Assembly (NCBI GenBank): GCA_041743485.1
Contig: JBGTMR010000367.1
Location: 1-28,509 of the forward strand
Source: JANDLT01 sp041743485
Lineage (GTDB): Bacteria; Acidobacteriota; Blastocatellia; Pyrinomonadales; Pyrinomonadaceae
Length of the DNA stretch: 28,509 nt
Direction: 5' to 3'
Below are positions 9,131 to 17,452 of this stretch, piece after piece; within the stretch, counting starts at the first letter, position 1; each line of letters opens with the position of its first letter. The notes below the pieces were generated by a model. The model made no database searches and had not been told where the DNA came from. It worked only from the letters and a program-made list of their open reading frames with translations. The position numbers were made by a program, and so were the translations under genes.

Positions 9131-11339
9131 TGTCGCCCTCCCACTGTGCGTCGAGATTTGGTCGGAGGCGGTCGATCATGCTCGGTGCCGCGACATCCTC
9201 CTCGTCTTCGGCGTCGGTCTCCGGCACAAGGTTTCCGATTGACGGCACTGGGTCGGGGTCGCCAAGTGTCCAGTTTTCGTGATCGCGTGCGCGCTCGCGT
9301 TCCTCTGCCCTGTTCTCGCGCATACCGCCGACGAGCGTCTTCTTGCTGACTTCGCCGGCGGCTAAGAGTGCCGCCTTTTTGCGCTCGACCGCCCGGTTGG
9401 TGATTTGTTCCTGTGTGTCTCGTAAGGTCACGCGCGACTGGAGGCGGCGCGACCCGCCGACCTCTTTGGCTTGCCGCTCGAGCTCGAAGTAGTCGACCAC
9501 GTCGTGCCAGTCGCGATCCTTGAGATGATCCGAAGCGGCGGTCAGGTGACACCGCTCGATCTTCTGCCCGCCGTCGGTGATCAGGTAGATGTGGTTCGTC
9601 CTGCGCGGGTCGAACCCGACCTCGACTCGCCACTCGCCGGCGATACGCGCCCGGTCGAACCACTGTTCGCGGAGCGCGAGATCGCAGACGTAGTAGAGTT
9701 CACGCTCGAAGTGTATGCCGCGACTCGTCACCGACACGGTCTTGCGTGGCAGTAAGTTGAGTCGCACCACATCGCGCGGCAGTGTACCCAAGGCTCCGCC
9801 GCGGTTCTCGACACCCCACCGCCACAGCGCGAGCGGATAACGCTCGACGTGATCGGCAATCATAAACTCGTCTTTGCGGTAGTTTTCCAGATAGAAGCTC
9901 GTGTTGTAGTCGATGACGTAGGCGATCAGTAACTGGCGGAAGTCGTCGAGCGTGTAGGCGGCGCCGAGTCGGTAGTCCGGGTCACCGCGAACCCGCTGAT
10001 GGATGAAGCCGGGTATGAACTTGACGACCCGATCCTTCGCAAGCCCGAACTGTCGTTCGACGATCGCCTTCCAGTCGGCGCGGTATGGGGCGGTGGTGTC
10101 GACACGCATGCCGAATGAGTTGACGAGGTTGTTGGCGTTGTAGCCCTCGAACTCCCCGCGGTCGGCGCAGATCGCCTGCGGTAAGCCCCGGATCGGCCAC
10201 ATCTCGTCGGTGATTTCGACACCGTACTCGGCACAGAGCGCGACTTTGTCGGCGACCACATCGTCAAGCGCGAGCATCGCGCCGGTCCAACTGGCACTCT
10301 CGAGCGTGACGTATAGTCCCGCCACGGCGTGGCTGAAAACGTCCATGCAGACATAGACGACCGGGCGTCCGATGATGCGTAACGGGTCGAGCGAGTTGAC
10401 GAGGTGGACGTCCGAGATCGTCGAATCGATTTGGTAGAGCGAGCCCGGGGCGAACGCTTGCTGGGTCGAGTCGCCAAGTAGCTCGCGTCCCGTCAGAAGG
10501 TACTCGCGCTCGCCGTGTATCCTGATCTTTTCTTTAACCGGATTGCGATAGACGGTTTCGTACCAGTAGCGGAACTGACGCAGGGTCGGCAGTTCTTCAG
10601 TTGGTGGCATGATCGAAGTTAGCTTGCCGTTCTCGACCTTACGTTCCCGGTAGAAGTATTCACGGAGCGTCAGTTCGTGAGCGTCGCGGAGACTCGATTT
10701 ATCTTTGTAGAACCTTTTGATACCGCGCTCGAACTTACGCTCGATCTCTGCCGTGATTCTGATCCCGATGGCGCGCCCTGTGGCACGACCGAGTGCGCTC
10801 CGCTGTCCCGGCTTCGGCGCGTCCTGTCGCTTGGCAATGCGCCGCTCGCCGGGCGCGCCACACCTGGCGAACGACGGCAGGAAGGCGTTCTTCCGGCGAC
10901 CGGCTTGCAGGTAACGCCGGAAGTGTTTGTAGATCGTCGGCTTCGACATCCCGATCTCGCCGTCGCGCGCCAGTTTCGCTATTTTAGCTCCGCGTTTCCG
11001 CGAGTTGACGAGATACTCCTCGCCCTCGTGGTCGATGAGCGGAGCCAGCGCGACGTGTAGCGCGTCGCGGATTTCGCGATGCTTCTGCTTGATGTCGTTC
11101 TCGGCGCGGAGTAACTCCGGGAATATCTCTGATTCGAGCACGCGCAGATCGCTGGCGGTTATCGCACGAACCAGTGCGTCGTGTGAGCGTCGAATGACCC
11201 ACGCTTTGTCGTCGAGGACGTCGATAGTCAGCACCCTGTCGTCCGCTTTGTCGACGGATAAGACGCGCTCGATCCGGGGCGCGGACTTACCATCCTCCGG
11301 CTCCTGCCATTCGACGAGTGCGTTGACGAGGATGTTCAC
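9117..11339 (-). CDS. tnsB: TnsB-type DDE transposase
   Basis: TnsB binds the end repeats and joins the 3' ends of the transposon to the target. It is 740 residues long (Tn7 TnsB is 702). The RNase-H-fold catalytic triad is visible as D305 (LYQIDSTISD), D393 (ICADRGEF) and E428 (AIVERQFG), giving a D,D-34-E spacing. Helix-turn-helix DNA-binding segments precede it (for example MSKPTIYKHFRRYL from 131), and a beta-barrel-like region follows. It starts at a GTG 3 bp after the tnsA stop codon. A shorter TniA-like label is less fitting because a TnsA gene is present. Confidence 0.95.
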   Translation of the reverse strand: MNILVNALVEWQEPEDGKSAPRIERVLSVDKADDRVLTIDVLDDKAWVIRRSHDALVRAITASDLRVLESEIFPELLRAENDIKQKHREIRDALHVALAPLIDHEGEEYLVNSRKRGAKIAKLARDGEIGMSKPTIYKHFRRYLQAGRRKNAFLPSFARCGAPGERRIAKRQDAPKPGQRSALGRATGRAIGIRITAEIERKFERGIKRFYKDKSSLRDAHELTLREYFYRERKVENGKLTSIMPPTEELPTLRQFRYWYETVYRNPVKEKIRIHGEREYLLTGRELLGDSTQQAFAPGSLYQIDSTISDVHLVNSLDPLRIIGRPVVYVCMDVFSHAVAGLYVTLESASWTGAMLALDDVVADKVALCAEYGVEITDEMWPIRGLPQAICADRGEFEGYNANNLVNSFGMRVDTTAPYRADWKAIVERQFGLAKDRVVKFIPGFIHQRVRGDPDYRLGAAYTLDDFRQLLIAYVIDYNTSFYLENYRKDEFMIADHVERYPLALWRWGVENRGGALGTLPRDVVRLNLLPRKTVSVTSRGIHFERELYYVCDLALREQWFDRARIAGEWRVEVGFDPRRTNHIYLITDGGQKIERCHLTAASDHLKDRDWHDVVDYFELERQAKEVGGSRRLQSRVTLRDTQEQITNRAVERKKAALLAAGEVSKKTLVGGMRENRAEERERARDHENWTLGDPDPVPSIGNLVPETDAEDEEDVAAPSMIDRLRPNLDAQWEGDNDQH

Positions 11340-11342
11340 CGC

Positions 11343-12191
11343 TTATCCGGTCGCCTCCCGTCGTATAGTCATGGCGTACAGAGTCGGGACGGCGGTCAAG
11401 TTCAGAGGCGCGAGCGGGCTGATTGGTGCTCGCATGTCGGTCTGCCAGCGGCGGTTGGCGATCAGGTGGCGGACGACGCTCAGGCTTGACCCCGGCGAAA
11501 GTCCGAGCAGTGCATCGCAGCTTTTGGTCAGCTTGGCGAGAGGCACGCCGCCGCGCACGACCTGCATCGTCAACGATTCCTCGACGCGTGCGATGTCTGT
11601 CGTGGTGAGCGGTGCTAATTGCCGCGCGTCGCGGTGACGGTGAACCCACTCGACGTTTCTCGCGAGTACCGGATCGATGTTGCGCTCGGTGATAATTTTC
11701 CAGTCGATGCCTCTGACGTCCTGCCAGTAGACACGCTCAATCTCGAGTTTCTCCAGCACCCGCGGACGTCTCAGGTCTTTCGCGTACTTGGTCGTGCGAA
11801 CACGGTCACGGGCGTTGAAAGGCTCCCTGACCGTGACCACGAAGTCGGATGTCATCACGATTGGACAACGGGTTTTAGGATGGGTTGGGTGTTTGACGCC
11901 CAGTTGCGCGGCGATGGCGAGCGTCTCGTCGAGGTCGAGCGGGAACTGTTCGCGAATGTCGAGTACACGTTCCGACCATTCGAGGGTGTGAAAGTATTGC
12001 AGCTCAAGGCGGCTCAACAGGTGATGTATGCGCGCGGTCTTCCAGCCGAGGACGCGCGAGGCAAGACCGATCGACGCCACGTCATGGATGTATATGTATG
12101 GCAGGTACAGGCTGCCGGTGCCGCAGCCGCGCCCCTCTTTGCGTCGCCGATCAGCGGTGCTTGCGTCGGTCATCCGTTTACGTTTTGCCAT
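11343..12191 (-). CDS. tnsA: TnsA-type transposon endonuclease
   Basis: TnsA cuts the 5' strands at the transposon ends, allowing cut-and-paste rather than cointegrate movement. The protein has 282 residues (Tn7 TnsA has 273). The restriction-enzyme-like active site can be traced: E63 (SRLELQYF), the family motif VLDIREQFPL (77-85), D116 (MTSDFVVTV) and a lysine in TTKYAKDL (probably K135). These match the Glu, Asp and Lys of Tn7 TnsA (E63, D114, K132). The C-terminal half should bind TnsC. A strong Shine-Dalgarno sequence (GGGAGGG) precedes the ATG, and the GNAT gene ends 15 bp upstream. Confidence 0.9.
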   Translation of the reverse strand: MAKRKRMTDASTADRRRKEGRGCGTGSLYLPYIYIHDVASIGLASRVLGWKTARIHHLLSRLELQYFHTLEWSERVLDIREQFPLDLDETLAIAAQLGVKHPTHPKTRCPIVMTSDFVVTVREPFNARDRVRTTKYAKDLRRPRVLEKLEIERVYWQDVRGIDWKIITERNIDPVLARNVEWVHRHRDARQLAPLTTTDIARVEESLTMQVVRGGVPLAKLTKSCDALLGLSPGSSLSVVRHLIANRRWQTDMRAPISPLAPLNLTAVPTLYAMTIRREATG

Positions 12192-12206
12192 CCGGTCGCG
12201 CCCTCC

Positions 12207-13028
12207 CTATTCGTAGCGCAAGAGCGGTACGACCGCTTTGTAACCGTCGCGCCCGGCGATCTGTTCCAGCCGTCCGATCTCTGCCTCGAGCGCGCGGCAT
12301 TCGATGGAGAGCCGTTGGCTTTCACCCGTGTCGCCGAGCAGTTGTTGCCGGTAGTGTTCGTGACGCGCGTGGTGCAGGCGCAGTTTGGCGAGGAAGAGAT
12401 CGGGTTCTTCGACGAAGCCGAAGCGTTTGTGCCAACCGGCACTTGCCTCATTCGCAACGTGGTAGGTGCTGCGTAAGGAGGTCGCGGCTTCAGCTTGCAG
12501 ATCGTTCATGACGTGCGTGACGAGTGCTGTCGCCAGCCCGCGCCGCTGCCACTCTTGTCGGACGAACAGTAGGTCTAGGACCGGACCGTCGGTGCGCGTC
12601 GTAACGAACGCCGCGGCGGCGACGGGGAAGTGCTCGTCCGGCACGATCGCGATGCGTGATGCCGGGTGCGGGTGCCCGTACTTGCCGGTGAAAAAGCCGT
12701 TGACGCGCTTCCACGCCGCCGCTTCGATTTGTGCGTACTCGTAGTCGCAGAACTCGGACGTCTCGATGAAAGTGTCGATGAACGCCGAGACGAGGCGCTT
12801 AATATCGATGGGGTCGTCGTTGGCGTAGATGCTCTGGATGTGTAGGTCGAGGTCTCCGTAGGGCACGGCGACGAGGCGCGGTGTTATTGGGGCGCGAACG
12901 AACACCGAGTTATCACGCGGGCTGACGATCGCGTTTTCTTCCATGTACTCATATTTCCACCCCCAACGCCATTCCAGTTGTTCGAACTGATCCGGCGGCA
13001 TCTTGAGGGTCTCGCTCCGCACTGCCAT
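12207..13028 (-). CDS. GNAT-fold acetyltransferase-like protein
   Basis: The central part (about residues 125-215) is a GNAT domain: the acetyl-CoA pyrophosphate loop is QEWQRRGLATALV (158-170), followed by a motif-B stretch NEASAGWHKRFGF (193-205). The N-terminal 60 residues (aromatic-rich, WRWGWKYEYME, then VSPRD) form a separate module, and the C-terminal 50 residues look like a coiled coil (ECRALEAEIGRLEQI). It starts at an ATG with AGGAG about 8 nt upstream. It is the first gene of the tns operon, 15 bp before tnsA. GNAT proteins acetylate small molecules or proteins; the substrate is unknown. It may be cargo (such as a toxin or resistance enzyme) or a transposition accessory protein. 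Confidence 0.8.
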   Translation of the reverse strand: MAVRSETLKMPPDQFEQLEWRWGWKYEYMEENAIVSPRDNSVFVRAPITPRLVAVPYGDLDLHIQSIYANDDPIDIKRLVSAFIDTFIETSEFCDYEYAQIEAAAWKRVNGFFTGKYGHPHPASRIAIVPDEHFPVAAAAFVTTRTDGPVLDLLFVRQEWQRRGLATALVTHVMNDLQAEAATSLRSTYHVANEASAGWHKRFGFVEEPDLFLAKLRLHHARHEHYRQQLLGDTGESQRLSIECRALEAEIGRLEQIAGRDGYKAVVPLLRYE

Positions 13029-13084
13029 GTGTGAACTCCTGATGCACTACGTCCCGAATACACCGTGCTTTCATTTACGCAACG

Positions 13085-13104
13085 GCGTTGCAGCATTGCA
13101 ACGC
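13085..13104. promoter_or_regulatory. Inverted repeat upstream of the tns operon
   Basis: GCGTTGCA and TGCAACGC flank a 4-nt centre, 57 bp upstream of the GNAT start codon. The position suits an operator controlling the five-gene minus-strand operon. No clear -35/-10 pair could be fixed next to it. Confidence 0.35.
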
Positions 13105-13206
13105 AAGGCGCGCATCATAACCCAACACAACCAGGATGTGAAGGGCTTTCTTGATGAAGCGGGTGGCCGTGGTTAAGCGGACGACGAGGTGCGGATGACG
13201 GCAAGG

Positions 13207-13263
13207 ACGACGGCACGGTGACCACCGGCTGGCTGACGGCGGTCACCGTGCCGTCGTTTTCTT
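13207..13263 (+). terminator. Intrinsic terminator inside the transposon
   Basis: A perfect 17-bp stem is formed by ACGACGGCACGGTGACC (13207-13223) and its complement (13241-13257), followed by TTTCTT. The T tract makes it a plus-strand terminator. No intact plus-strand gene lies just upstream, so it may be left from a lost gene, or may block transcription entering the cargo from the tns side. Confidence 0.7.
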
Positions 13264-13348
13264 GTATGAGAACTCGATCCCGCCGATCTGCTACGACAAA
13301 GTCCTGAAGGTGATCACGCCGACGTCCGACATTAACTCATCACGCCGC

Positions 13349-13602
13349 ATGACGACATCTCGACGAGACGATCAAACCCCAGAGGGCGTGCTGCCGGAGA
13401 GCGCAAGCGGGAGGTCGAAGAACAGCGGCGAACAGTATTTACGGGTGCGCGCAACGACTCTCGCGCTGCACTTGGCGGGCGTATACCCGTCCGTGAAGCG
13501 GGTCGCACGCGACTTCATGGGATGAACTTCCGTAACAACCGTGTCGCTCTCGCCGCATTGAAAGAGGTTCGACGTGAGTTAAAATTAAGATGTGAGGCGT
13601 AG
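13349..13602 (+). pseudogene. Frameshifted small ORF of unknown function
   Basis: Two reading frames meet at an ATGA overlap. The first runs from ATG 13349 (or TTG 13262) to a stop at 13523-13525 and ends LAGVYPSVKRVARDFMG. The second runs from ATG 13522 to 13602 and encodes 26 residues beginning MNFRNNRVALAALKEV. Read as one protein, they look like a continuous basic helical domain with a PSVKRVARDFMG-MNFRN helix-turn-helix-like pattern, so a -1 frameshift in a former DNA-binding gene is likely. No good ribosome binding site was seen for the first frame. Two separate, translationally coupled peptides are the alternative. Confidence 0.35.
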
Positions 13603-13862
13603 CGATTACCTCTTAAACCATCGCTGAGAAGTTAAAAACACGAGTCAAATGTGAAAAATTTCCTCCTAGCTTTGCTACCTTGTGATACCATGCGCCTTTA
13701 ATCATAGGCGTGCTTCACGCACCCACCATCTGCCTAAGTGCCCGCTGTTTCAGCGTTCTGCCTTCAGCAGGGGCTACTAATACATACTACTCGCGACGGG
13801 GTCATAGTTCAGAGTACCTCCGTTGCTCCGACCGGACTGCATTCATCTACAGGTACTCGAAT
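13603..13862. other. Unassigned leader upstream of the HerA operon
   Basis: There is no credible gene here; an in-frame extension of herA back to 13710 is compositionally unlike the protein. The stretch contains two small inverted repeats in a row, CGCCT/AGGCG and GCGTG/CACGC, at about 13691-13720. The operon promoter should lie here, but no convincing -35/-10 pair was found. Confidence 0.4.
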
Positions 13863-16031
13863 ATGACTTCTCAGCTCGAACAAGTTTTCACCGCGGACAA
13901 ACAGTCGATCCTTGAATCGGAAACGATGCGTACATTAGGCACATTGGTGCAGCCCTCTCAATACGTCGGTGATGTCTACTCGATCTCCTATGAATCTGCG
14001 TTGGTGTTGATTCATGACAACCACCGGCAACGGGTTGGTGGCATCCCCAGCTTGAGCTTCCTGATCGCGACACGCATTCAACCTGACACGCTGCTCGATC
14101 CGATTGCGGAAGACACGAGCATCATCTTGCTACGCGTCATGGACGCGGCGGCACTGCCTAACGCGCCGGAAGCAGAGCGCGTCCGCGTTCAGGTCGCGCA
14201 GAACGTGAGCGGCGTCCCGAATCAACACTGGGACGAACAGGAAGCGATGGACCCGTTGACGGGGTATCAGTTGTCGTTCGCCGGAGTCTCCTGCCGCGTG
14301 ATCGGGACGTTCTACCTCGAAATGAAAAAAGAGATTGCCGGGCATGGTCCGAAGATGGTCTTGCGGTTCGGCAGCGACTTGGCTAACTACTACCCGAACC
14401 GAGGTTTGAAGGTTTTTAAGCCGAACCGCGAAGCGTTGCAGCGCATCGTCAACTTCCGTGATCCCGAGCGTCTTGACAGCAAAACCGACGCGACTGTGGA
14501 CATCGGTGAAGTCCGTTATGCGTCTACTCACCGCTTGCATCAAGGAGTCTCCGGCGTTCCTGTGAGCATTATGCCAAACGACCTGCTCGGGCAGAAGACG
14601 GCACTATTCGGGATGACTCGCACCGGCAAATCGAACACTACTAAAATCATCATGAAAGCGGTGTTCGACTTACGCTATGAACGAGGTGAGAGGCATCGAC
14701 GCATCGGGCAACTCGTCTTTGATGCTAACGGCGAATACGCTAACGAGAACACGCAGGACAGGGATAGCAAACTTGTCCCCTCAGCAATCAAAAATCTGCG
14801 TGAAGCTCGTCCCGACGCGAAACCGGATGACGTCATAACCTATGGCATCACCGAACACGTCGACGACCCGGGTCGCAAGTTAATGCTGCTGAACTTCTAC
14901 CTCGACAGCAATTTACAGATTGGTAAAGACATTATCAACGACAATCTGGCAGACATCAGCACTATTTTCGTCGATGCATTCCGTCAGGTGAGGTTCGTGA
15001 AGCCCGCAGCGACGGAGCGTTCCGCACTAACGCGCTACAACCGCCATGTGCTTTGTTATCGAGCACTCCTGAACAAAGCGGGCTTCAAACCGCCGGCAGG
15101 GGTGAAGCCGGAAGCATCGAACCTCTTCAACAAAGATTTGCGTAAGGCGATGAGAGACAGCAAAAGTCCCGCCGCCGCCGCATACGTCAATGCCGCTGAC
15201 CTGCTTGAGAGCAGCGATCTGACGTGGGATCAGGTGGGGCAAGTTTGTGCGGTGGTCTACGACTTCATCCGCGAAAAAACGTCGGGATTCAGAGAGTTCG
15301 AAAGCGAGTACATCAAGGGCAAGAAGCGACGAACCTCAGGCGAGAAAGAGGCGTCCCCTTCTTCAGACTCGAACGGAGTGGACGAAACTGACGACGCGCC
15401 GGGTGGGGACAGTTGGGCGGACGCGCAACTCCTCAGAATACTCGATATGTTCCGCCAACCGAATGGCGTAAATCATGTGAACAGGGCGAGTCGGTATCAC
15501 ACACCTCTAAGGTCTGGAGACTTCGCAGAAGAAATTTACAAAGACCTTAAAAACGGTAAACTGGTGATTGTCGATCAATCGAGTGGTGATGACAAGACGA
15601 ACCGCGCGAGTGCCGAGCGGATCATGCAATACATTTTTGAGCAGAACCGGAAAGCTTTCCGCAGTGCACAAGAGCCGCCCGACATGCTGATTTACGTTGA
15701 GGAAGCGCACACGCTACTGCCCCCCGATAGTGAGAAGAAATTTGATGACATTTGGGTTAGAACGGCGAAAGAAGGAGGCAAGTACCATCTCGGTTTAGTG
15801 TATGCGACTCAAGAGGTGTCGAGCATTCAGCGCAATATCATCAAAAACACGGCGAACTTCCTCGTTGCACACCTCAACAATACCGACGAGACCCGCGAAC
15901 TTTGCAAGTATTACGACTTCCTAGATTTCGAGCCTTCGATCCGGCGCGCACAGGACACAGGTTTTCTTCGGGTCAAGACCTTGAGCAATCGCTTCATCGT
16001 GCCGGTGCAAATCAAGCCCTTTCACATCTGA
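13863..16031 (+). CDS. herA: HerA-type DNA translocase ATPase
   Basis: HerA is a hexameric FtsK/HerA-family ATPase that pumps DNA, in archaea together with the nuclease NurA. From ATG 13863 the protein has 722 residues. An N-terminal beta-rich part (about 1-235) fits the HAS-barrel. Walker A is GMTRTGKS (250-257), a conserved FDANGEY follows at 286-292, and Walker B is LIYVEEAH (609-616). The sensor-like ATQEVSSIQRNI (about 648-659) carries the expected glutamine and an arginine finger candidate. It is longer than archaeal HerA (about 500), because a helical insert occupies roughly 370-530, including an acidic linker near 495-515. I chose 13863 because the frame upstream of it looks non-coding. 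NurA follows at once. Confidence 0.88.
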   Translation: MTSQLEQVFTADKQSILESETMRTLGTLVQPSQYVGDVYSISYESALVLIHDNHRQRVGGIPSLSFLIATRIQPDTLLDPIAEDTSIILLRVMDAAALPNAPEAERVRVQVAQNVSGVPNQHWDEQEAMDPLTGYQLSFAGVSCRVIGTFYLEMKKEIAGHGPKMVLRFGSDLANYYPNRGLKVFKPNREALQRIVNFRDPERLDSKTDATVDIGEVRYASTHRLHQGVSGVPVSIMPNDLLGQKTALFGMTRTGKSNTTKIIMKAVFDLRYERGERHRRIGQLVFDANGEYANENTQDRDSKLVPSAIKNLREARPDAKPDDVITYGITEHVDDPGRKLMLLNFYLDSNLQIGKDIINDNLADISTIFVDAFRQVRFVKPAATERSALTRYNRHVLCYRALLNKAGFKPPAGVKPEASNLFNKDLRKAMRDSKSPAAAAYVNAADLLESSDLTWDQVGQVCAVVYDFIREKTSGFREFESEYIKGKKRRTSGEKEASPSSDSNGVDETDDAPGGDSWADAQLLRILDMFRQPNGVNHVNRASRYHTPLRSGDFAEEIYKDLKNGKLVIVDQSSGDDKTNRASAERIMQYIFEQNRKAFRSAQEPPDMLIYVEEAHTLLPPDSEKKFDDIWVRTAKEGGKYHLGLVYATQEVSSIQRNIIKNTANFLVAHLNNTDETRELCKYYDFLDFEPSIRRAQDTGFLRVKTLSNRFIVPVQIKPFHI

Positions 16032-16062
16032 ATTGAATCATTGCATAGAGGCTAGGTCGACC

Positions 16063-17451
16063 ATGGGTTATGAGAACGAGTTCGCCGGCTACAGCCCGGT
16101 CCGGCGCATCGTACAAGACAAGCGGATAAAGGAATTGTTGTCGGAGTACGACATCGTGCAGGCTCCTCCATCCGACAAGAATGCGCTTGATGTCGCTTGT
16201 ACGACCATCACGCCCGACTCGCTGCCCCGTAATCAAGGGTGGGTGCCCGACTGGGTGATCTCAATCGACGGGAGCCAACTGGCGGCTAAAGCTGAGAACG
16301 GATTTCCGGGAGCCGAAGTCAACTACCTGTCCGTCGCGGCGGTGTTGGTGAACCTCAAGCGGATGAAAGAACTGGATGCGAAGCGTCCGGTCGATCCGCT
16401 ACTTTTCAGAGAGACCCAGAGCACAGGAGGTATCGACTCCGTGCTTCCCGGACGCAATGTGACCATTAGGGGAGAGCGTGACCCGCGATCCTCTCTGCGC
16501 CACGGACTGCTCAGAGAGATGGACAAGCACAGTGCCTTCGAGAAAGGTGAGACATTGCTCAACACATACCACGAGTTGCTCCTCTACAAACCCGCGGGTA
16601 AGGTGCAGCGGTGCCCTTACGGGGAAGATTGCGGGTTAGGTGCTCGGGGCGAGTATGAACGTGGGGTCGGCGCGTACAACTGTCCATGTCACTTGAAGCT
16701 GCCGCTCTACTCGACCGATGCGCTGCGTGTCCACGAGCGATTCAACCCGGTCGGGGAGAACGGCGAGATTTTCGGTGAGATCAGACAGGTTCTAGAGCAG
16801 TTGTGGCTCGTCCATGTGCTTCGCAGCATGGAGGAGAGTTTCTTGTATGCGTTCCCGCGTTTGGCGATCGTGGTTGACGGACCGCTTGCGGTCTTTGGTC
16901 AGCCGGCTTGGTTGAGCGGCGTGATTAAAGATGAACTCCAGCGCATCAACGGCAAGCTGCGGGAGGCGACAGGGGATGATCTTCTGATTGTCGGCGTAGA
17001 GAAAAGCGGTTTCTTCGTCGATCATTTCGCGAAGATGTGCGACGCCGCCGACAGAGGGCAGTCTGATTTGCGAATCCCACCGCAGACGGCGATTCTGCTT
17101 ACAGACGATTACATCAGAAAGCACATTGTTTACTCCGAGGGTACGCATCCTTATGGCGAGGCGACCTATTTCGGTCGTAAACTTTTCTACCGGACTCGAG
17201 CGGGTGCCCGCATCGTCGCCACTTTGCCGTTCCTCGAATCAGAGCATGAGAACTTGGATACCGCCAACGTCGAACAGTTTCCGCGTTTAGCCGACGCGCT
17301 GAATCTGTTTGATTCACTCGCTTCATCGCGTTACCCAAACGCCCTTTTCCCGATCTCACTCGCTCACGGCGAAGCGGCTATTCCACTGCACTTGGGCGGA
17401 CGGGTGCTTGAACGCCTCGCCCGGGAATTGATGCAAAAGAAGGGACAGTGA
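16063..17451 (+). CDS. nurA: NurA-type nuclease
   Basis: NurA is the nuclease partner of HerA, degrading DNA fed to it by the translocase. With ATG 16063 the protein has 462 residues. The catalytic core shows the first acidic motif SIDGS (D69) and the second IVVDGP (D272) followed by LAVFGQP, then IVGVEKSGFFVDHFAK (309-324), all typical of the NurA fold. Between the two acidic motifs is a cysteine-rich insert (C184, C190, C207, C209, H210), possibly a zinc site. A TTG at 16033, 1 nt after the herA stop, is an alternative start. The 1-bp gap to the methylase gene shows one operon. The pairing with HerA is the strongest support for the function. Confidence 0.85.
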   Translation: MGYENEFAGYSPVRRIVQDKRIKELLSEYDIVQAPPSDKNALDVACTTITPDSLPRNQGWVPDWVISIDGSQLAAKAENGFPGAEVNYLSVAAVLVNLKRMKELDAKRPVDPLLFRETQSTGGIDSVLPGRNVTIRGERDPRSSLRHGLLREMDKHSAFEKGETLLNTYHELLLYKPAGKVQRCPYGEDCGLGARGEYERGVGAYNCPCHLKLPLYSTDALRVHERFNPVGENGEIFGEIRQVLEQLWLVHVLRSMEESFLYAFPRLAIVVDGPLAVFGQPAWLSGVIKDELQRINGKLREATGDDLLIVGVEKSGFFVDHFAKMCDAADRGQSDLRIPPQTAILLTDDYIRKHIVYSEGTHPYGEATYFGRKLFYRTRAGARIVATLPFLESEHENLDTANVEQFPRLADALNLFDSLASSRYPNALFPISLAHGEAAIPLHLGGRVLERLARELMQKKGQ

Positions 17452-17452
17452 C

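Noticed and set aside
13710..13862. Longer herA start at 13710
   Set aside because: The 51 added residues are rich in Cys, Arg and Ser and look like translated non-coding sequence.
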